Assembly: GCA_027405735.1 (NCBI GenBank)
Contig: JAPEHQ010000012.1
Span: forward strand, 992,001-1,056,000
Direction: 5' to 3'
From: Mucor racemosus
Lineage: Eukaryota; Mucoromycota; Mucoromycetes; Mucorales; Mucoraceae
Length of the DNA: 64,000 nt
Shown here: positions 36,197-47,049 of the stretch, one piece after another
How positions within the stretch are numbered: the stretch's first letter is position 1
How the letters are laid out: every line of letters starts with the position of its first letter
Translations under genes and position numbers: made by a program
The notes under the pieces: generated by a model
The model's input: only the letters and a program-made list of their open reading frames with translations
The model's database searches: none
What the model was told of the DNA's origin: nothing

Positions 36197-36358
36197 TATC
36201 CAAGTGCAATGAAATGACACGTTTTATAGACCAAAGTTGCCATTGTCATTTTAGAAAAATAACTGATCTCGATTCGTACCTGAATCTCGCTCCATAAGGA
36301 CTGAGTTCCAATCAGATCCCAATAAGCATTACGAGGAAACTCTATATTGCTGGTGCCT

Positions 36359-36862
36359 GTAAAAGGAAGTATTCCTGATCAAAATACAACCTTCTACAAC
36401 ACGACACCTATGATATAAAGCTGTACTTATGTTGCATTAATAAAATATTCCAAAACTCCTGCTCATAAAAACGCAGTTGCAGTAATTCTAGATAAGGAAT
36501 CACATCCCATAAAAATAAGCTCAGTTGCATTTTAAATTATAACTGGAATGTTGAAAGATCAACATCCATCTAATGATATTCTATCATATCAAACAAAGTA
36601 TCAACATCTCAACCAAGTATCTTATAAAAGAATGTCAATAAAAGACATTATGATTGAACACCTGTAAAATAGGCATCAACACACAAACATCCACTATTTT
36701 ACAATTCCTATAAATATAGCATACTTTATGAAGATATCATTCTTTTTCTTCAGATTTCTTTTAATCACAATAAAACCGTGGAAAGACTATAATTGTATTT
36801 ATCAACGCTTTTATTTTTTATTTTATTTTTTATTTTTATAAAATTACTTCAATTTTATTGCA
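36359..36862 (+). repeat. LTR (family R2), copy 2
   Basis: Begins TGTAAAAGGAAGTATTCC and ends TTTTATTGCA (TG...CA). Contains CCTATAAATATAGC at about 36707-36720 and CACAATAAAACC near 36767, the TATA and polyadenylation signals expected in an LTR. It aligns along its length with 13048-13573 in inverse orientation. Confidence 0.7.
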
Positions 36863-36867
36863 CCAAG

Positions 36868-37600
36868 TTCTCCAAATCACTATAAATACCCTCATACTTT
36901 TCAATTATTTTAACTCTTCAGAAATCTTTTGTAATAAAAACTTTAGCTGATTATAATTGTATTTCTACTGCTTTTATTTTTATATTTTTTTTATTTTAGT
37001 AAATTAACATCGTAATTTACTGCACCACCTATCATCAGATATAAGACTTAAACAGTAATCAATCGTTGTATTCATAAATTTCATGGGTTCTTGATTATAA
37101 TGGTGTGATTATTAGATCTACACTATGTTTATTGGCTTTTAACTATAAGCTGCTAAGTTCGCAGCTCAGTAGAAAGCTTATATTATTAGTACAGTAGGAA
37201 TTAGCATATATCATTTAGTAGTATAATAATGTCCATTCATGCCAGCTGTACTTTAACTGAGAATCAGATAAAATGGAGATCGATATAGTAAATATATATG
37301 TATACATATTCCACAGATATCAATAGTATAATATTTCAGATAGCAGCTTCCATAATAGGCCACTGTGCATTCGTTAAATTTGAGCAACAACAACAAGTTG
37401 GTCACCTACTCTTTACATACACCTACAATAAATGACGATGTTATTTACTAAAATAAAATAAAAAATGAAAAATAAAAGCAGTAGAAATACAATAATAATT
37501 ATAATCAATTCAGGGCTTTTATTATAAAAAAAAAAGCTCTCAATATTTAAAATAACTGAAAATATGAGGGTATTTATAATAATTTAGAGAATTTGTATAC
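36868..37600. repeat. Inverted pair of LTR-like ends (family R3)
   Basis: 36868-37030 and 37436-37600 are inverse copies: both contain TATAAATACCCTCAT, GTATTTCTACTGCTTTTATT and AACATCG close to TTTACTGCA or TTTATTGT. The stretch between them (37340-37440) resembles 12770-12850 beside the other R2 LTR. This is nested retroelement debris with no coding frame. Confidence 0.55.
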
Positions 37601-37656
37601 TGTTAGGCATAAAGGGAATTTGTTCCACTTTAGAGTACATTGCTATTGATTTAATA

Positions 37657-37863
37657 GGGGGCGTCAATTTCAAAGTTTGGTAGATTCTGAAAAAAAAAAC
37701 TGGCCAACAAAAGTAAAGGATATTGAAGTCCTCCAATCATAATACGAATAAACGAATATACTTTAGGATCTACTTACAAAAAGTGGTAGATGTATTTCAG
37801 TATATTGGTTATTTAAGCCAATCATAAAACGAATAAATTTAGTATTTTGAGATTGACGCCCCC
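37657..37863. mobile_element. 207-bp MITE with GGGGGCGTCAAT inverted ends and TA duplication
   Basis: Starts GGGGGCGTCAATTTCAAA and ends with the inverse of GGGGGCGTCAATCTCAAA (one mismatch in 18). TA flanks both ends (37655-37656 and 37864-37865). The paralogous left segment near 34488-34496 lacks the insert and reads straight through, giving an empty site. No coding capacity. TA duplication points to a Tc1/mariner/pogo-type mobiliser. Confidence 0.9.
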
Positions 37864-38189
37864 TAATGTTTAAGGGGTAATCATGCAGAGCATTGACCAT
37901 AATAGACACTATGCAGAATGTGACAATATAAAACTTTTGGGAATGGTAGTATATTATTGTCATATCTATTTCTTCCTGTAACTTTGAATTAAGAAGTAAG
38001 TTGTATATGCTTAAATCTTTACTTATACTGATAGTGAATTATAACGCAGAGGAGTAGTTGACTAAGTCGATATCTTTGTTTATTATCATTTATTATTAAT
38101 TTCAGTAGAAGCTTTTTGATATACATGTCATTTGTGTAATTGATTATACTATCGTGATCAAGAATGCTTATTTAGCACTACTAAGAAGA

Positions 38190-38310
38190 AAAAATCTCTT
38201 AATTCTCTTAATTGCGCCACATTAAGGAAAATAATAAGAAAATTTGCATTGCTTATTTTTTTTAATTTCGTCTTAATATGGTATAATTAAGAGAATTAAG
38301 AGATTTTTCC
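38190..38310. mobile_element. About 120-bp palindromic mini-element
   Basis: AAAAATCTCTTAATTCTC...TTAAG near the left end is repeated in inverse at the right end (GAATTAAGAGATTTTT), followed inward by a second matched block around CCACATTAAG/CTTAATATGG. The arms are about 36 bp. No clear target duplication, so MITE status is tentative. Confidence 0.55.
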
Positions 38311-38640
38311 TTCATAGTTGTAGCATGGAGAACATAGTAGTAGGCTTTATTACTACTATAAATTAAATATGTGATGATTTATTGAAAGATAAATCGTATG
38401 AAATTAATTAAATAAAAAGTACCATTTTATTATAAGCTCATAGAGAGGGTTTATATACTAGTTGGATGAATGTTGTATTAAATGTGAATGATAATATAAT
38501 TAGAATGAGCATTTGAATATTGTGTGGAGGATATATTGGAATTATGCTTCTATGATTCAACAGTAGCATGATGATAGACGCATTAAATACGATCTTGCTT
38601 GATTTGCATGTTGAACACCATGGTTTGACAGATGTTCTAA

Positions 38641-39561
38641 ATTGGTAATTCGGTAATTCCTAACTCTGATTAGATCATGTAAAACAGATTTTTGTCAATG
38701 ATCGCTCTTCCAAAAACATTGAACAATCTCCGAACGCGGCCATCTAATATTTCCAAGCTTCAAATTTTTAGAAAAAAATCACCGGACAGTCCGGACGCGG
38801 CTGTTTAAATATCTCAGGCAGCTGTGAGATGCAGGCATCGAAATTTCATACATAAATTAAGGTTTTGCCTTATAACCAATTATTCAAAGGCCTATTTTAT
38901 GTAAAGTATAAAATACAACATTAATCTAATAACAGGTCTAACTTGGAAAGTATAAGATGGTACAACCGGATTCGAAAGAAGTCTACAAAATCAAAAAAAT
39001 TAAAGGATTTATAAAAGCAAAATATACATGATATTCATTTAACTTTAAAATATATATCTATCTTTGTATTCAAATATATATTAATACTTTTTGAATAAAA
39101 AATATTTCTTTATAAATGGTTTCCATATTTTTTAGAAAAAAAAAAACGAGTATTTTGGAATTCCAGAGAAAAATTCATTTTTTAAAAATCTACCCAGAGG
39201 CAAGCAAATATTTTAACATATTACCTTATAGTGAAGTATGGTGTAGTAATAGGCTCATATCACAATGGTAAAACTTGCATGTTGCATGCATACTCCAACG
39301 TTTTATTCAAGATTCTATACTTTCTGTGGTTCTCTAATCTCTATATTCCTGAATCCTTTTTTATTTGCTTATTTTGAAAATATTATCATTATATTACAAT
39401 GTTTTCAAACTTTTTTCATTACTTACATAATTTTCTTTACACCAAAAAAAATATGGACGTATTACCTGCAGGGAAAACGAGGATATACGGACATTATTCG
39501 TTGTGCAACTTCAATATAATTTAAAAGACATAATTAATATGTTAATGCTTAAAATATAAGC
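38641..39561. other. Spacer before the tRNA gene
   Basis: AT-rich, no gene seen. The frame at 39265-39519 encodes 84 hydrophobic residues without recognisable family or splice context and is not accepted. Confidence 0.45.
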
Positions 39562-39634
39562 AGCATCATGGCGCAGCAGGAAGCGCGCAGGGCCCATAAC
39601 CCTGAGGTCGTCTGATCGAAACGGACTGATGCTA
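39562..39634 (+). tRNA. tRNA-iMet: Initiator tRNA-Met (CAU)
   Basis: A 73-base cloverleaf: acceptor AGCATCA/TGATGCT plus discriminator A, D stem GCGC/GCGC, anticodon arm CAGGG-CCCATAA-CCCTG with anticodon CAT, T arm GTCTG-ATCGAAA-CGGAC. The A1:U72 pair, three consecutive G:C pairs in the anticodon stem, and AUCG in place of TPsiCG are hallmarks of eukaryotic cytosolic initiator tRNA. No intron. CCA is not encoded. It directs translation start. Confidence 0.97.
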
Positions 39635-39635
39635 C

Positions 39636-39641
39636 TTTTTT
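39636..39641 (+). terminator. Pol III T-run terminator of tRNA-iMet
   Basis: A run of T begins two bases after the mature tRNA end, as expected for RNA polymerase III termination. Confidence 0.75.
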
Positions 39642-39815
39642 AGCATTTTTTCAAAAAGTAGTGTGAGTAGTTATTTTTTGTGTGAAAGCATTTGGAAATG
39701 AAATACCAGTGCAATTAAACCATTGTATTTTTATTCAAGGAAATATTGTATTGATTCATTTTGATATAGAACTTATATATTGGAATTTCTTTAATTGGGT
39801 AGACTTTTGTAGCGA

Positions 39816-40777
39816 TTATATAAAGTCTTGTAATGATTTCACTTGTTGATAAAAATGAGCTTGTCTTTGAGCCAAATATTGTAAACGTTCTTCTGTATAC
39901 TCTATCAGTTCTTTCTTTTTGTCTTCGATTGACCTACGTACATATTTCTGAATGAGTATGTACTTTTTCTGTGGGCGTATGTCTATATATTACTTCTTTA
40001 TATCTCGATATTCCTCCATAAACTTTTGGAAATCAGATGCGAGGTCTTGAGAAACTAATAATTAAGCGACAATGATTGCAATTAATGTACTAGCATACAA
40101 CATGTATATACAAATTATTCACCTAGTATGAGAGATTCAAATTGTTGGCTTGAAGGTGTAAGAAAATCCCTTGCAGAACTTTTGTGTTCTAATACATGAT
40201 TGTCTTGTTCTAATGCTGGACCCAAATCTGTAGCAACAGTATGTTTCTTCTTTGTGTTTTCAATGCTACTATTACATGGAGGCGGAGGAGATAGAGTATT
40301 TTGAGTGCTTGATAATTTTGAGTTCTGTTGAGAAGGGTTATTCTGACTTTGCTGTTGCTGCTGCTGTTGTTGTTGTTGCTGCTGCTGCTTCTGTTGCTGC
40401 TGTTGTTGTAATTGTTGCTGCTGCTGTTGAGCTTGGTGAAGTATATTTGTGAAAGAATTTTGATTAGTTGATACAGAGGCTGACATGGTCCTGGTCTGCA
40501 TTTCATCTATAGCAATAATACTAGATGTAACATCATTTGAATCGGTTGCATTGGATTCTGCCACGTTGAATGGCGGAATGAAATGATACTCATCCACATC
40601 ATCAAATGAGATCTGTTTATTCTGTGCAGCATATATGTTGGATGTATTACTTTTCTTCTTGTTTACTTTGGAACGATTTACCCAATTAGATGGTAAGTTA
40701 GTTGGAAGTATGAGAGGTGGTGGTGTTCTGGGCATAACGTTCAATAAAAAGGGAAAAGGGGAAATTATAGCTGGCAA
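39816..40777 (-). CDS. Glutamine-rich coiled-coil protein of unknown function
   Basis: Exons 40123-40777 (or from the second Met at 40735), 39994-40054 and 39816-39933 join in phase to 277 (or 263) residues. The start at MPRTPPPLILPTNLPSNW is preferred because the upstream 14 residues are hydrophobic without other support. The middle holds a polyglutamine tract (about 40350-40430). The C-terminus is a helical coiled-coil segment beginning FLTPSSQQFESLIL and ending HFYQQVKSLQDFI, rich in Lys/Glu. No membrane segment or catalytic motif. I do not recognise the family; the conserved-looking part is the C-terminal helix spread over three exons. Confidence 0.68.
40350..40430. repeat. Interrupted (CAG/CAA)n polyglutamine tract
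   Basis: On the minus strand this encodes the glutamine run of the coiled-coil protein, mixing CAG and CAA codons, so it is not a pure triplet repeat. Confidence 0.85.
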
Positions 40778-41244
40778 CTTGTTAAATCAGGATATAAATG
40801 TTTTATCCGAGCAAAAGATAAATCCTGCTACTTTTCGTTCAATGAGGTAGTTTATTGGGAGGATATTTATATGCAGCCATCAAAGGCGAAGTGTCCAATG
40901 AAGTTAGATTGACGTTTGTCCTTTTTAAACGTAATTTTTGTTTTAAATATAATTTTAATTTTTGCTTATTACAGTCAAAATAACACCAAACACAGATAGA
41001 ATTTTATCTATATATCAGATAGATGATGTTAATTCTATGTTATCAACATCATTTCCCTTCAACTTTATGCGTGAAAAACAGAAAGTTTAATGTGAACCAT
41101 CTTTATTCGAGTCACGCCGGGAAAAAACAAAATTTCTTTTTGCATGAATCCTCCCATGGATCCTTTCCTTCTAAAAAATATAAAATAAGCAAACAATCCC
41201 CCAAATATTCTTTTTTCTTTTTATTAAAACAAATTTTTATAAAA
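40778..41244. promoter_or_regulatory. Shared upstream region of two divergent genes
   Basis: 467 bp between the starts of the glutamine-rich gene (-) and the ARM-repeat gene (+). The pyrimidine-rich stretch just before 41245 fits a plus-strand leader. No specific site recognised. Confidence 0.4.
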
Positions 41245-43195
41245 ATGGGTAAAACAAGAAGAAATTCTAACGGTGACCATCGTTCTTTGTATAAGCGTAC
41301 TAGTATTTCAAGAACTCCGGATGAGCTTATTAAAAGAAGAGTAGCAATCAATGAGTCGCTTCGTAAAAAGCATCGTGAACAGCTTATTACTGCAAAACGC
41401 TTCCGTAACTTGAACAGACATGAAGAGTATGAGAGTGCAGGAGAAGAAGAGCCTGCTTCAGAGAAGAAAGACGAGGATGATGGTAAATTCTATTTTTTTT
41501 ATTTTTTGAATATCGATTATTAAAAGAAAAAAACGTATTTTCTCGGGTAAAACAGAGGAGATAAGCCCTTATTACAGATTGTCCACCGAGCAAGTTGAAG
41601 GGTTAGCCAAAGACTTGACTAGCGACGACAAAGCTCTTCGTATTGTTGCTGCACAACACATTGGAAAATTCGTTTTGGAGCCTGCCAAACCTTTGATCAA
41701 ATATATTACTGAGGGCAATTGCATTGAAAGCTTAGCTGTAAGTTTTAGTGTACTTGAATTGTCAGATTATTATATATATATATACTAATAAAACCATAGC
41801 AAATGATTTCAGGATCAAACTCTGACGAACAAACCGAAGCCGCTCAAACCATCTCCAGTAATTTAAATCACGGGTGTGCATTTCCAATACTATTTATTAA
41901 AATGGTTTTTTAATAGACATTGCTGCTGGCCCGTATGATCTCTGGATCAGATCTGTTTCTACTGTTCCTTACCTTATTTCTCTCCTGGATTCTGATAATA
42001 TGGTACATTAAGAAAAAAAATATAAGGAAAAGAAAATACTAAAATTTTCTTTCTTTCTATTTTTTTTTTCATCATCGTCCAAAAGAATCTTCGCGAAATT
42101 GCTGCTGGTGCTTTAGGTAATATGGCAGCCGAAGACTTGGGTGATATGAACGATGAGGACGACAAGGTCAGAGCAACAATCAGAGATAATGGCGCTATTA
42201 AACCATTGGTGCGTATGTTGGATTCCAATGATGTTCGTTTAGTTCAATCTGCATGCTTTGCTTTGGCTAATTTAGCTCGTGGTCAAGAAGGTGAATTAAA
42301 AGAATTCTTCACTGCTGGCTTAACCGATAAATTATTAAAGAACCTTAGTAATGAGGATGCCGCTACTGAAGTCTGCTGGGTTATTAGTTATTTGACAGCT
42401 GGTAGTGAAAAATTCCGCGAGGAAGTCATGCAAAAGGGTTTTGGTGATCCATTAGTCAAGGATTTAGCTAGTTTAGCAGAACAAGGTGCCGTTGTATTGC
42501 CCGTTTTAAGGACATTAGGTAATTTGGTAGGCTCTGAAGATTATTTGAAAGTTTTGGCCGAAAAGAAAGCATTCTTACCAACTGTTGTAAGCTTAATCAA
42601 GTCAGATCAAAGGTGAATGCAAATAATCAAGTTTGATTGTGCCATGCGACTAATTTGAGCTTTGGTTTTGATAAAGTAGGGTTGTCAAAAAAGAAGCTTT
42701 ATGGGTATTGTCTAATATTACGTCAAGGTATATTCAAGGCAATGTGAACTTACCAGGGATAACTTGCTAATAATTACTGCTTTATATAGCCAAGATCCTG
42801 ATATCATTCAAAAGTTGGAAGAGTTTGATGTTATCAAGCATCTTTCTGAACTCGTTGGTCGTGGTGCTTTTGATATTCGCAAAGGTGCTGCTTATTGTAT
42901 AATGAACATTGCTAATCATGGACCCGAACATTTGGATAAATTAAATCATAAGCAATTGTTACCAGCCTTTTTAGATCTCGTTAAATCTCAAGATGCAGAT
43001 ATGATTCGATTGGGATTGGGATATATTGAATTGCTCTTGACACAATTACCCAAAGGAAAAGAAATTATTGATAACGTACCTGATTGTATGGAAGCCCTTG
43101 CTGCTGTTGCACCCGCACCTGATCCAGAGTTGTTTGCTTTTGCAAATAAACTTGTAGATCAATATTTCGGCGAATCACCAGAAATGCAAGAATAG
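41245..43195 (+). CDS. Importin-alpha-like armadillo-repeat protein with IBB-type N-terminus
   Basis: Seven exons (41245-41482, 41556-41737, 41800-41857, 41917-42002, 42086-42612, 42680-42727, 42790-43195) give 514 residues. The N-terminus is a basic importin-beta-binding-like segment (TPDELIKRRVAINESLRKKH, REQLITAKRFRNL), followed by an acidic linker and about eight ARM repeats with LVQSACFALANLA, EVCWVISYLTAG and ALWVLSNITS, the last two matching the Trp-Asn ladder only in part. Size fits importin alpha, but divergence and the IBB style recall TMCO6-like proteins. It may be a specialised nuclear-import adaptor; that is inference. The intron at 42728-42789 is preferred because it restores SSQDPDIIQKLEEF. 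Confidence 0.83.
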
Positions 43196-43289
43196 GATTT
43201 CTTTTATTATTATTATTTTTTTTTTAAAAAAAAAGCTTTATTGTATATAACATAAATGAATAAAAAAAAAACTGATTTATCTTGATCAA

Positions 43290-43391
43290 TTATATGGTAT
43301 CTGAGATATTATACTTCTTATTATTCAGATTTCTTTCACATTTACGAATCCATCTTCTTCTTCTTGTGACACTTTTATCACCAGTTGTATC

Positions 43392-43437
<46 letters not shown>

Positions 43438-45161
43438 GACTGTTGATTGTTGATTAAGTTGCTTCCATTTCTTGGATTTTCCCAATTATTATCAGTGTAT
43501 ACCCAGCCACCATTTTCAGGAGAAACCATAACTTCTATTAATTGATTTAATTACAATTCTTTAATTAATACACTATACAACACTATCTTACCTAGCCCAA
43601 GTATCTCATCAATCCAAGGACCGCTCTTGTCGAGACTCCAGTTATCTTCAACCCAATGATATCCTTCAGGAGCTGGTAACTCTTCCTTTGGAGCCAATTC
43701 AATAGTACCCGACATATCAGTCCATAATCCACGTTCGTGAGGCAACATCTATAGAAAACGGTCAAAATAAAAACAAGTGTACACAGATTACATACTTACA
43801 TGAGGCACAAATCCACTTCCAGACCACCATCTTTGGTTTTCGTATAATGATAATTCTTGAATGTTGGCTTGGTCGTCAAGGCGTTTTTCCACTTGTGTGT
43901 ACCATTGAACAGCTGAATTGACTTGTGATTGTCCAATTTCAGCAACTTGAGGGAGCATCTCTTTCAAAACAAACTTGGCAAACCTTGTATTCAATAAAAA
44001 TAATGAAATTCCACCTACCAAGAATATTACATTCAGAGGAATAAACCAAATGGCAATAGCCAAAGCACCAAAAGAAACCAAAGCAGCTTGAAATAATCGC
44101 ATTGTTTCAGCCTCTGATGACCAATCGACAAAATGACTATTAGAAGCAATCAAATCATATAAATCACTCATTTCTCCCATCATGTTTTGTAAATTTTGCA
44201 TGTTCTTTAAGTATTCAGGTGAGGCTTCATCAAAAGCAGGAAATAAAGCCGAGGCGAAATTAAAGCGGCTACTCACGCCACCACTGGTAGACGTTGTTGT
44301 AGCAGATGTCGATTTTCTAGGTTGTGGGTTTTTAGTTTGCTTGTGTTGTTGTTGTTGTTTTTGGTCTTTGTTCTTATTATTGCTATCGCTTTCATTTTTA
44401 TTTCCAAATCTTTTTGTATATCCTGAAATTATGATTTGAAATAAAATTACATGTGGTACAAACAATACCAATTTAGGATGTAAGCCTTGACAAAGGAAAG
44501 ATGAATACAAAAGCAGTTAATAAAAATAAATCAACTTACATATCAAACAGTAGATTATAAGGGCTGCTAGTGTATCAATTGGTTTATTCCAGCTTAATAA
44601 CAAAATTACATTGTCTCGAAATGCAAACATTGGACCACATCTTGAAACAAATCGAGAAAAATTTTTGGCTGTGTTTTGTGGGTTTAAAGGAGGTAAATTT
44701 GCTAGATATTCATTTGGTGGTTGTGTTGTATCTGATGAATGGATCGCTGCAGACACAAGCACATTCTGAAACTCTTCAGATGTTGCTATTTTTTTGAGCT
44801 TTGATAATGAACTACCTTCCATTATGGATGTTGTTGGAGAAAGAAAAGATGGATCGTTCATATGTTGTTGTTGCAAAGATCGTAGAGACTTGGCTGCTGG
44901 TGAATCATAATCTGATTTACGATACACTGGAGGATCTTGGACTAATTTTTGATTTTCACAAGGTTTTAATTCCTTTTGGCAATTAAAATGAGAAACAGCA
45001 CCACAACCTAAGAAACTATGAGTTGGTCATGTTATACCTTAATGTGTGTAAAACAAACCTGAACATTTTAGCCCTTGTTTAACAAGACCCCATAATAGAC
45101 CTTGACAATGATCGCAATATGTAGGCTTGCTAAAGTTTGTTTCCTCAAGACTATGAGACAT
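43290..45161 (-). CDS. C1-domain peroxin of the Pex23/Pex30 (Pex24p) family with dysferlin motif
   Basis: Exons 45059-45161, 44540-45007, 43800-44485, 43592-43748 and 43290-43534 give 552 residues. Residues 3-51 form a C1 zinc finger: His3, Cys16, Cys19, Cys33, Cys36, His41, Cys44, Cys51, spacing close to the diacylglycerol-binding consensus. The middle holds a reticulon-like hydrophobic pair (ALIIYCLIC... and [20 protein letters not shown]) of the integral peroxisomal membrane peroxin family. The C-terminal dysferlin module reads [30 protein letters not shown] and [12 protein letters not shown] threonine run encoded by TTG repeats precedes a basic tail [17 protein letters not shown]. Family members sit in ER subdomains and control peroxisome number. 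Divergent from HEN1 over 155 bp. Confidence 0.86.
43392..43438. repeat. (TTG)n tract encoding polythreonine on the minus strand
   Basis: An uninterrupted TTG repeat inside the last exon of the peroxin gene, read as ACA codons. Likely variable in length between strains. Confidence 0.9.
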
Positions 45162-45316
45162 AATTAACTAAAAATCAAGCAAAAGCAGCCAAGAAACTCT
45201 TTTTCATCATGTTGAGTATATCTTATATAAACGGATCACCACGTGAAGTATAGAGTCACATACAGGTAGAAGAAGTACAAAGAAAGTGCTCCTTGAAATG
45301 TTTGCTTATTTACTAA
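45162..45316. promoter_or_regulatory. 155-bp bidirectional promoter, peroxin and HEN1
   Basis: The two starts face away from each other. A TATA-like CTTATATAAACGG at about 45219-45231 is the only candidate box. An upstream ATG at 45298 opens a 16-codon frame overlapping the HEN1 start. Confidence 0.5.
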
Positions 45317-46757
45317 ATGAAATCTACCAGAAAAGACAGTTATAATTCAAGTGAATTCTTTAGCCCCCCATTATGGAGACAAAGAAGAAACTTTATTCAA
45401 GATATTTTGAATAAATACAATATTGAAACGGTTGGTTGTAGTACCTTAAAATGTCATTTTATTTTATCTGTCAGTTACTAAACAAGCTTTTTTTTTACAG
45501 GTGATTGATTATGGTTGCGGTGAGGCTTCTGTTTTATCGTTTTTAATATCTGCTACAGAAAATAAACTTGTCAAGATCGCAGGCATAGATATTGATCCTG
45601 AAGTTTTAGAGGAAGCTGTTGAGCGCTGTTTGCCTTACAAAAGTGATTTCGAACTATTGAGACCTCGACCACTTGTGATCGATATATTTCGAGGTGATAA
45701 AACATACAAAAATGATGTAATAAAATCAAGAATTTAACACATTATTTATAGGTTCTGTTGGTATCGCTGATGATAGATTAAAAAATTATCAAGCTATTGT
45801 CTGTTCAGAAGTAATTGAACATGTATTCCCAGATGTGTTGGATTCATTTCTGGGCTTAACCCTCGGTGTATATCATCCTGAGATACTAATTATTACGACA
45901 CCAAATTGCGAATATAATGTTAATTTTCCTGATTTAAAATATAATACTCCTGAATCGATATTCAGACATGACGACCATAAATTTGAATGGACTCGCAAAG
46001 AATTTGAATTTTGGTATGTATTTAATTTATTTATTCAAAAACATTATAGACTCAAAATCATCGAGAACTTAGGTGCGAAGAAGGCGCAAAAAGATATAAT
46101 TACAAAACTGAATATCATGGAATTGGGTTATTGCATCAAAAATATAATGATCTTGAGAATGGTCATTGTACGCAAGCATGTGTGTTTACTCGATCTACAG
46201 ATTTTGTCATGCCAACAACAGACAGTATACATGGAACTCCTCATCAATTGCTAAAACACATTGATTTTCCTTATTATAATGAGAAAACTCTACCAAAAGA
46301 TCAAATTATTGCAGAATTAGATTATTTCATTGAGGCTCTTTGCAAAGCTGAAAGTTATATTAATGAGAAACCTAGCATAGGATTTCAATATACAGACACT
46401 GAGCAGCAACAACACCAACAACAGAGTGAACTAGATATAACTATCATCGATTGGGATTCTTTCAATATATCCAATTACGACATCCAACAACACGAGCAAC
46501 CAACATCCAATATATACACCACTGCTACACCTTCCACACCAATTCACATTAGCATATCAAGCCTATGGAATATACTCAGACTACAGCAAATCTGCGAATC
46601 AAAAGAAAATATGATTGAAACCCTGAAATCAAACGATAATGAAAGAGATTTTTATCAGATCAGTGATAATGATACCACGCTAGTTGTATCCAAATCATTT
46701 AATTGGGAAGATGATAGTGAGTCTGTAAAATCATTTTCTTCAAGAGAAGATTGGTAA
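45317..46757 (+). CDS. hen1: Small-RNA 2'-O-methyltransferase HEN1
   Basis: Exons 45317-45430, 45501-45693, 45752-46013 and 46073-46757 give 417 residues. The N-terminal FFSPPLWRQRRNFIQDIL is the usual entry to the domain, then SAM motif VIDYGCGEASVLSFL and GIDIDPEVL. The Mg-binding E-x-x-E-H is CSEVIEHV, and the second His lies in RHDDHKFEWTRKEFEFW after TTPNCEYNVNFP. HEN1 caps the 3' end of small RNAs by ribose methylation, protecting siRNAs or piRNAs. The last about 130 residues are low-complexity (Gln/His, acidic). Intron 1 has an unusual GTTGGT donor. The acceptor at 46072 is chosen because it restores FWCEEGAKRYNY. A uORF overlaps the start. Confidence 0.92.
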
Positions 46758-47049
46758 AGTGATGTATATACGGTATGTAAATAAACGGGATTCCATTGAT
46801 AAGTACCAAAAAAAAAAGAAAAAAAAGCAGTGGTATGAATACAGTACATATTCGTAGTGACCGAATACAAAATACCGAATAAATCAACAGTAAAAAGATT
46901 TTTTATATAAACAAAAATGTGGACATATATGTTAAATATCAATGCGATCCTACTACGTGCATTCAACTGTTATTGAACATTTGCTGAAATTATTTAAACA
47001 TTGAGTTCCTGACAAAATCTTTAAAATCAATGCCAATAGAAATTCCCAA

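Larger units (their letters stand above)
37605..38640 (-). repeat. Retroelement-like segment, right copy of an inverted pair
   Basis: Inverse relative of 33590-34550 with clear divergence. It has gained the TA-flanked MITE at 37657-37863, absent from the left copy, and a small palindromic element near 38190-38310. Confidence 0.6.

Noticed and set aside
41858..41916. Alternative donor GTGTGC at 41873 for exon 3 of the ARM-repeat gene
   Set aside because: It would shift the frame into an early stop; GTAATT at 41858 keeps phase and gives TISNIAAGPYDLW.
42728..42752. Shorter intron ending at the CAG near 42752 in the ARM-repeat gene
   Set aside because: It stays open but inserts a non-ARM stretch; the acceptor at 42789, preceded by a CTAAT branch-like site, restores a normal repeat boundary.
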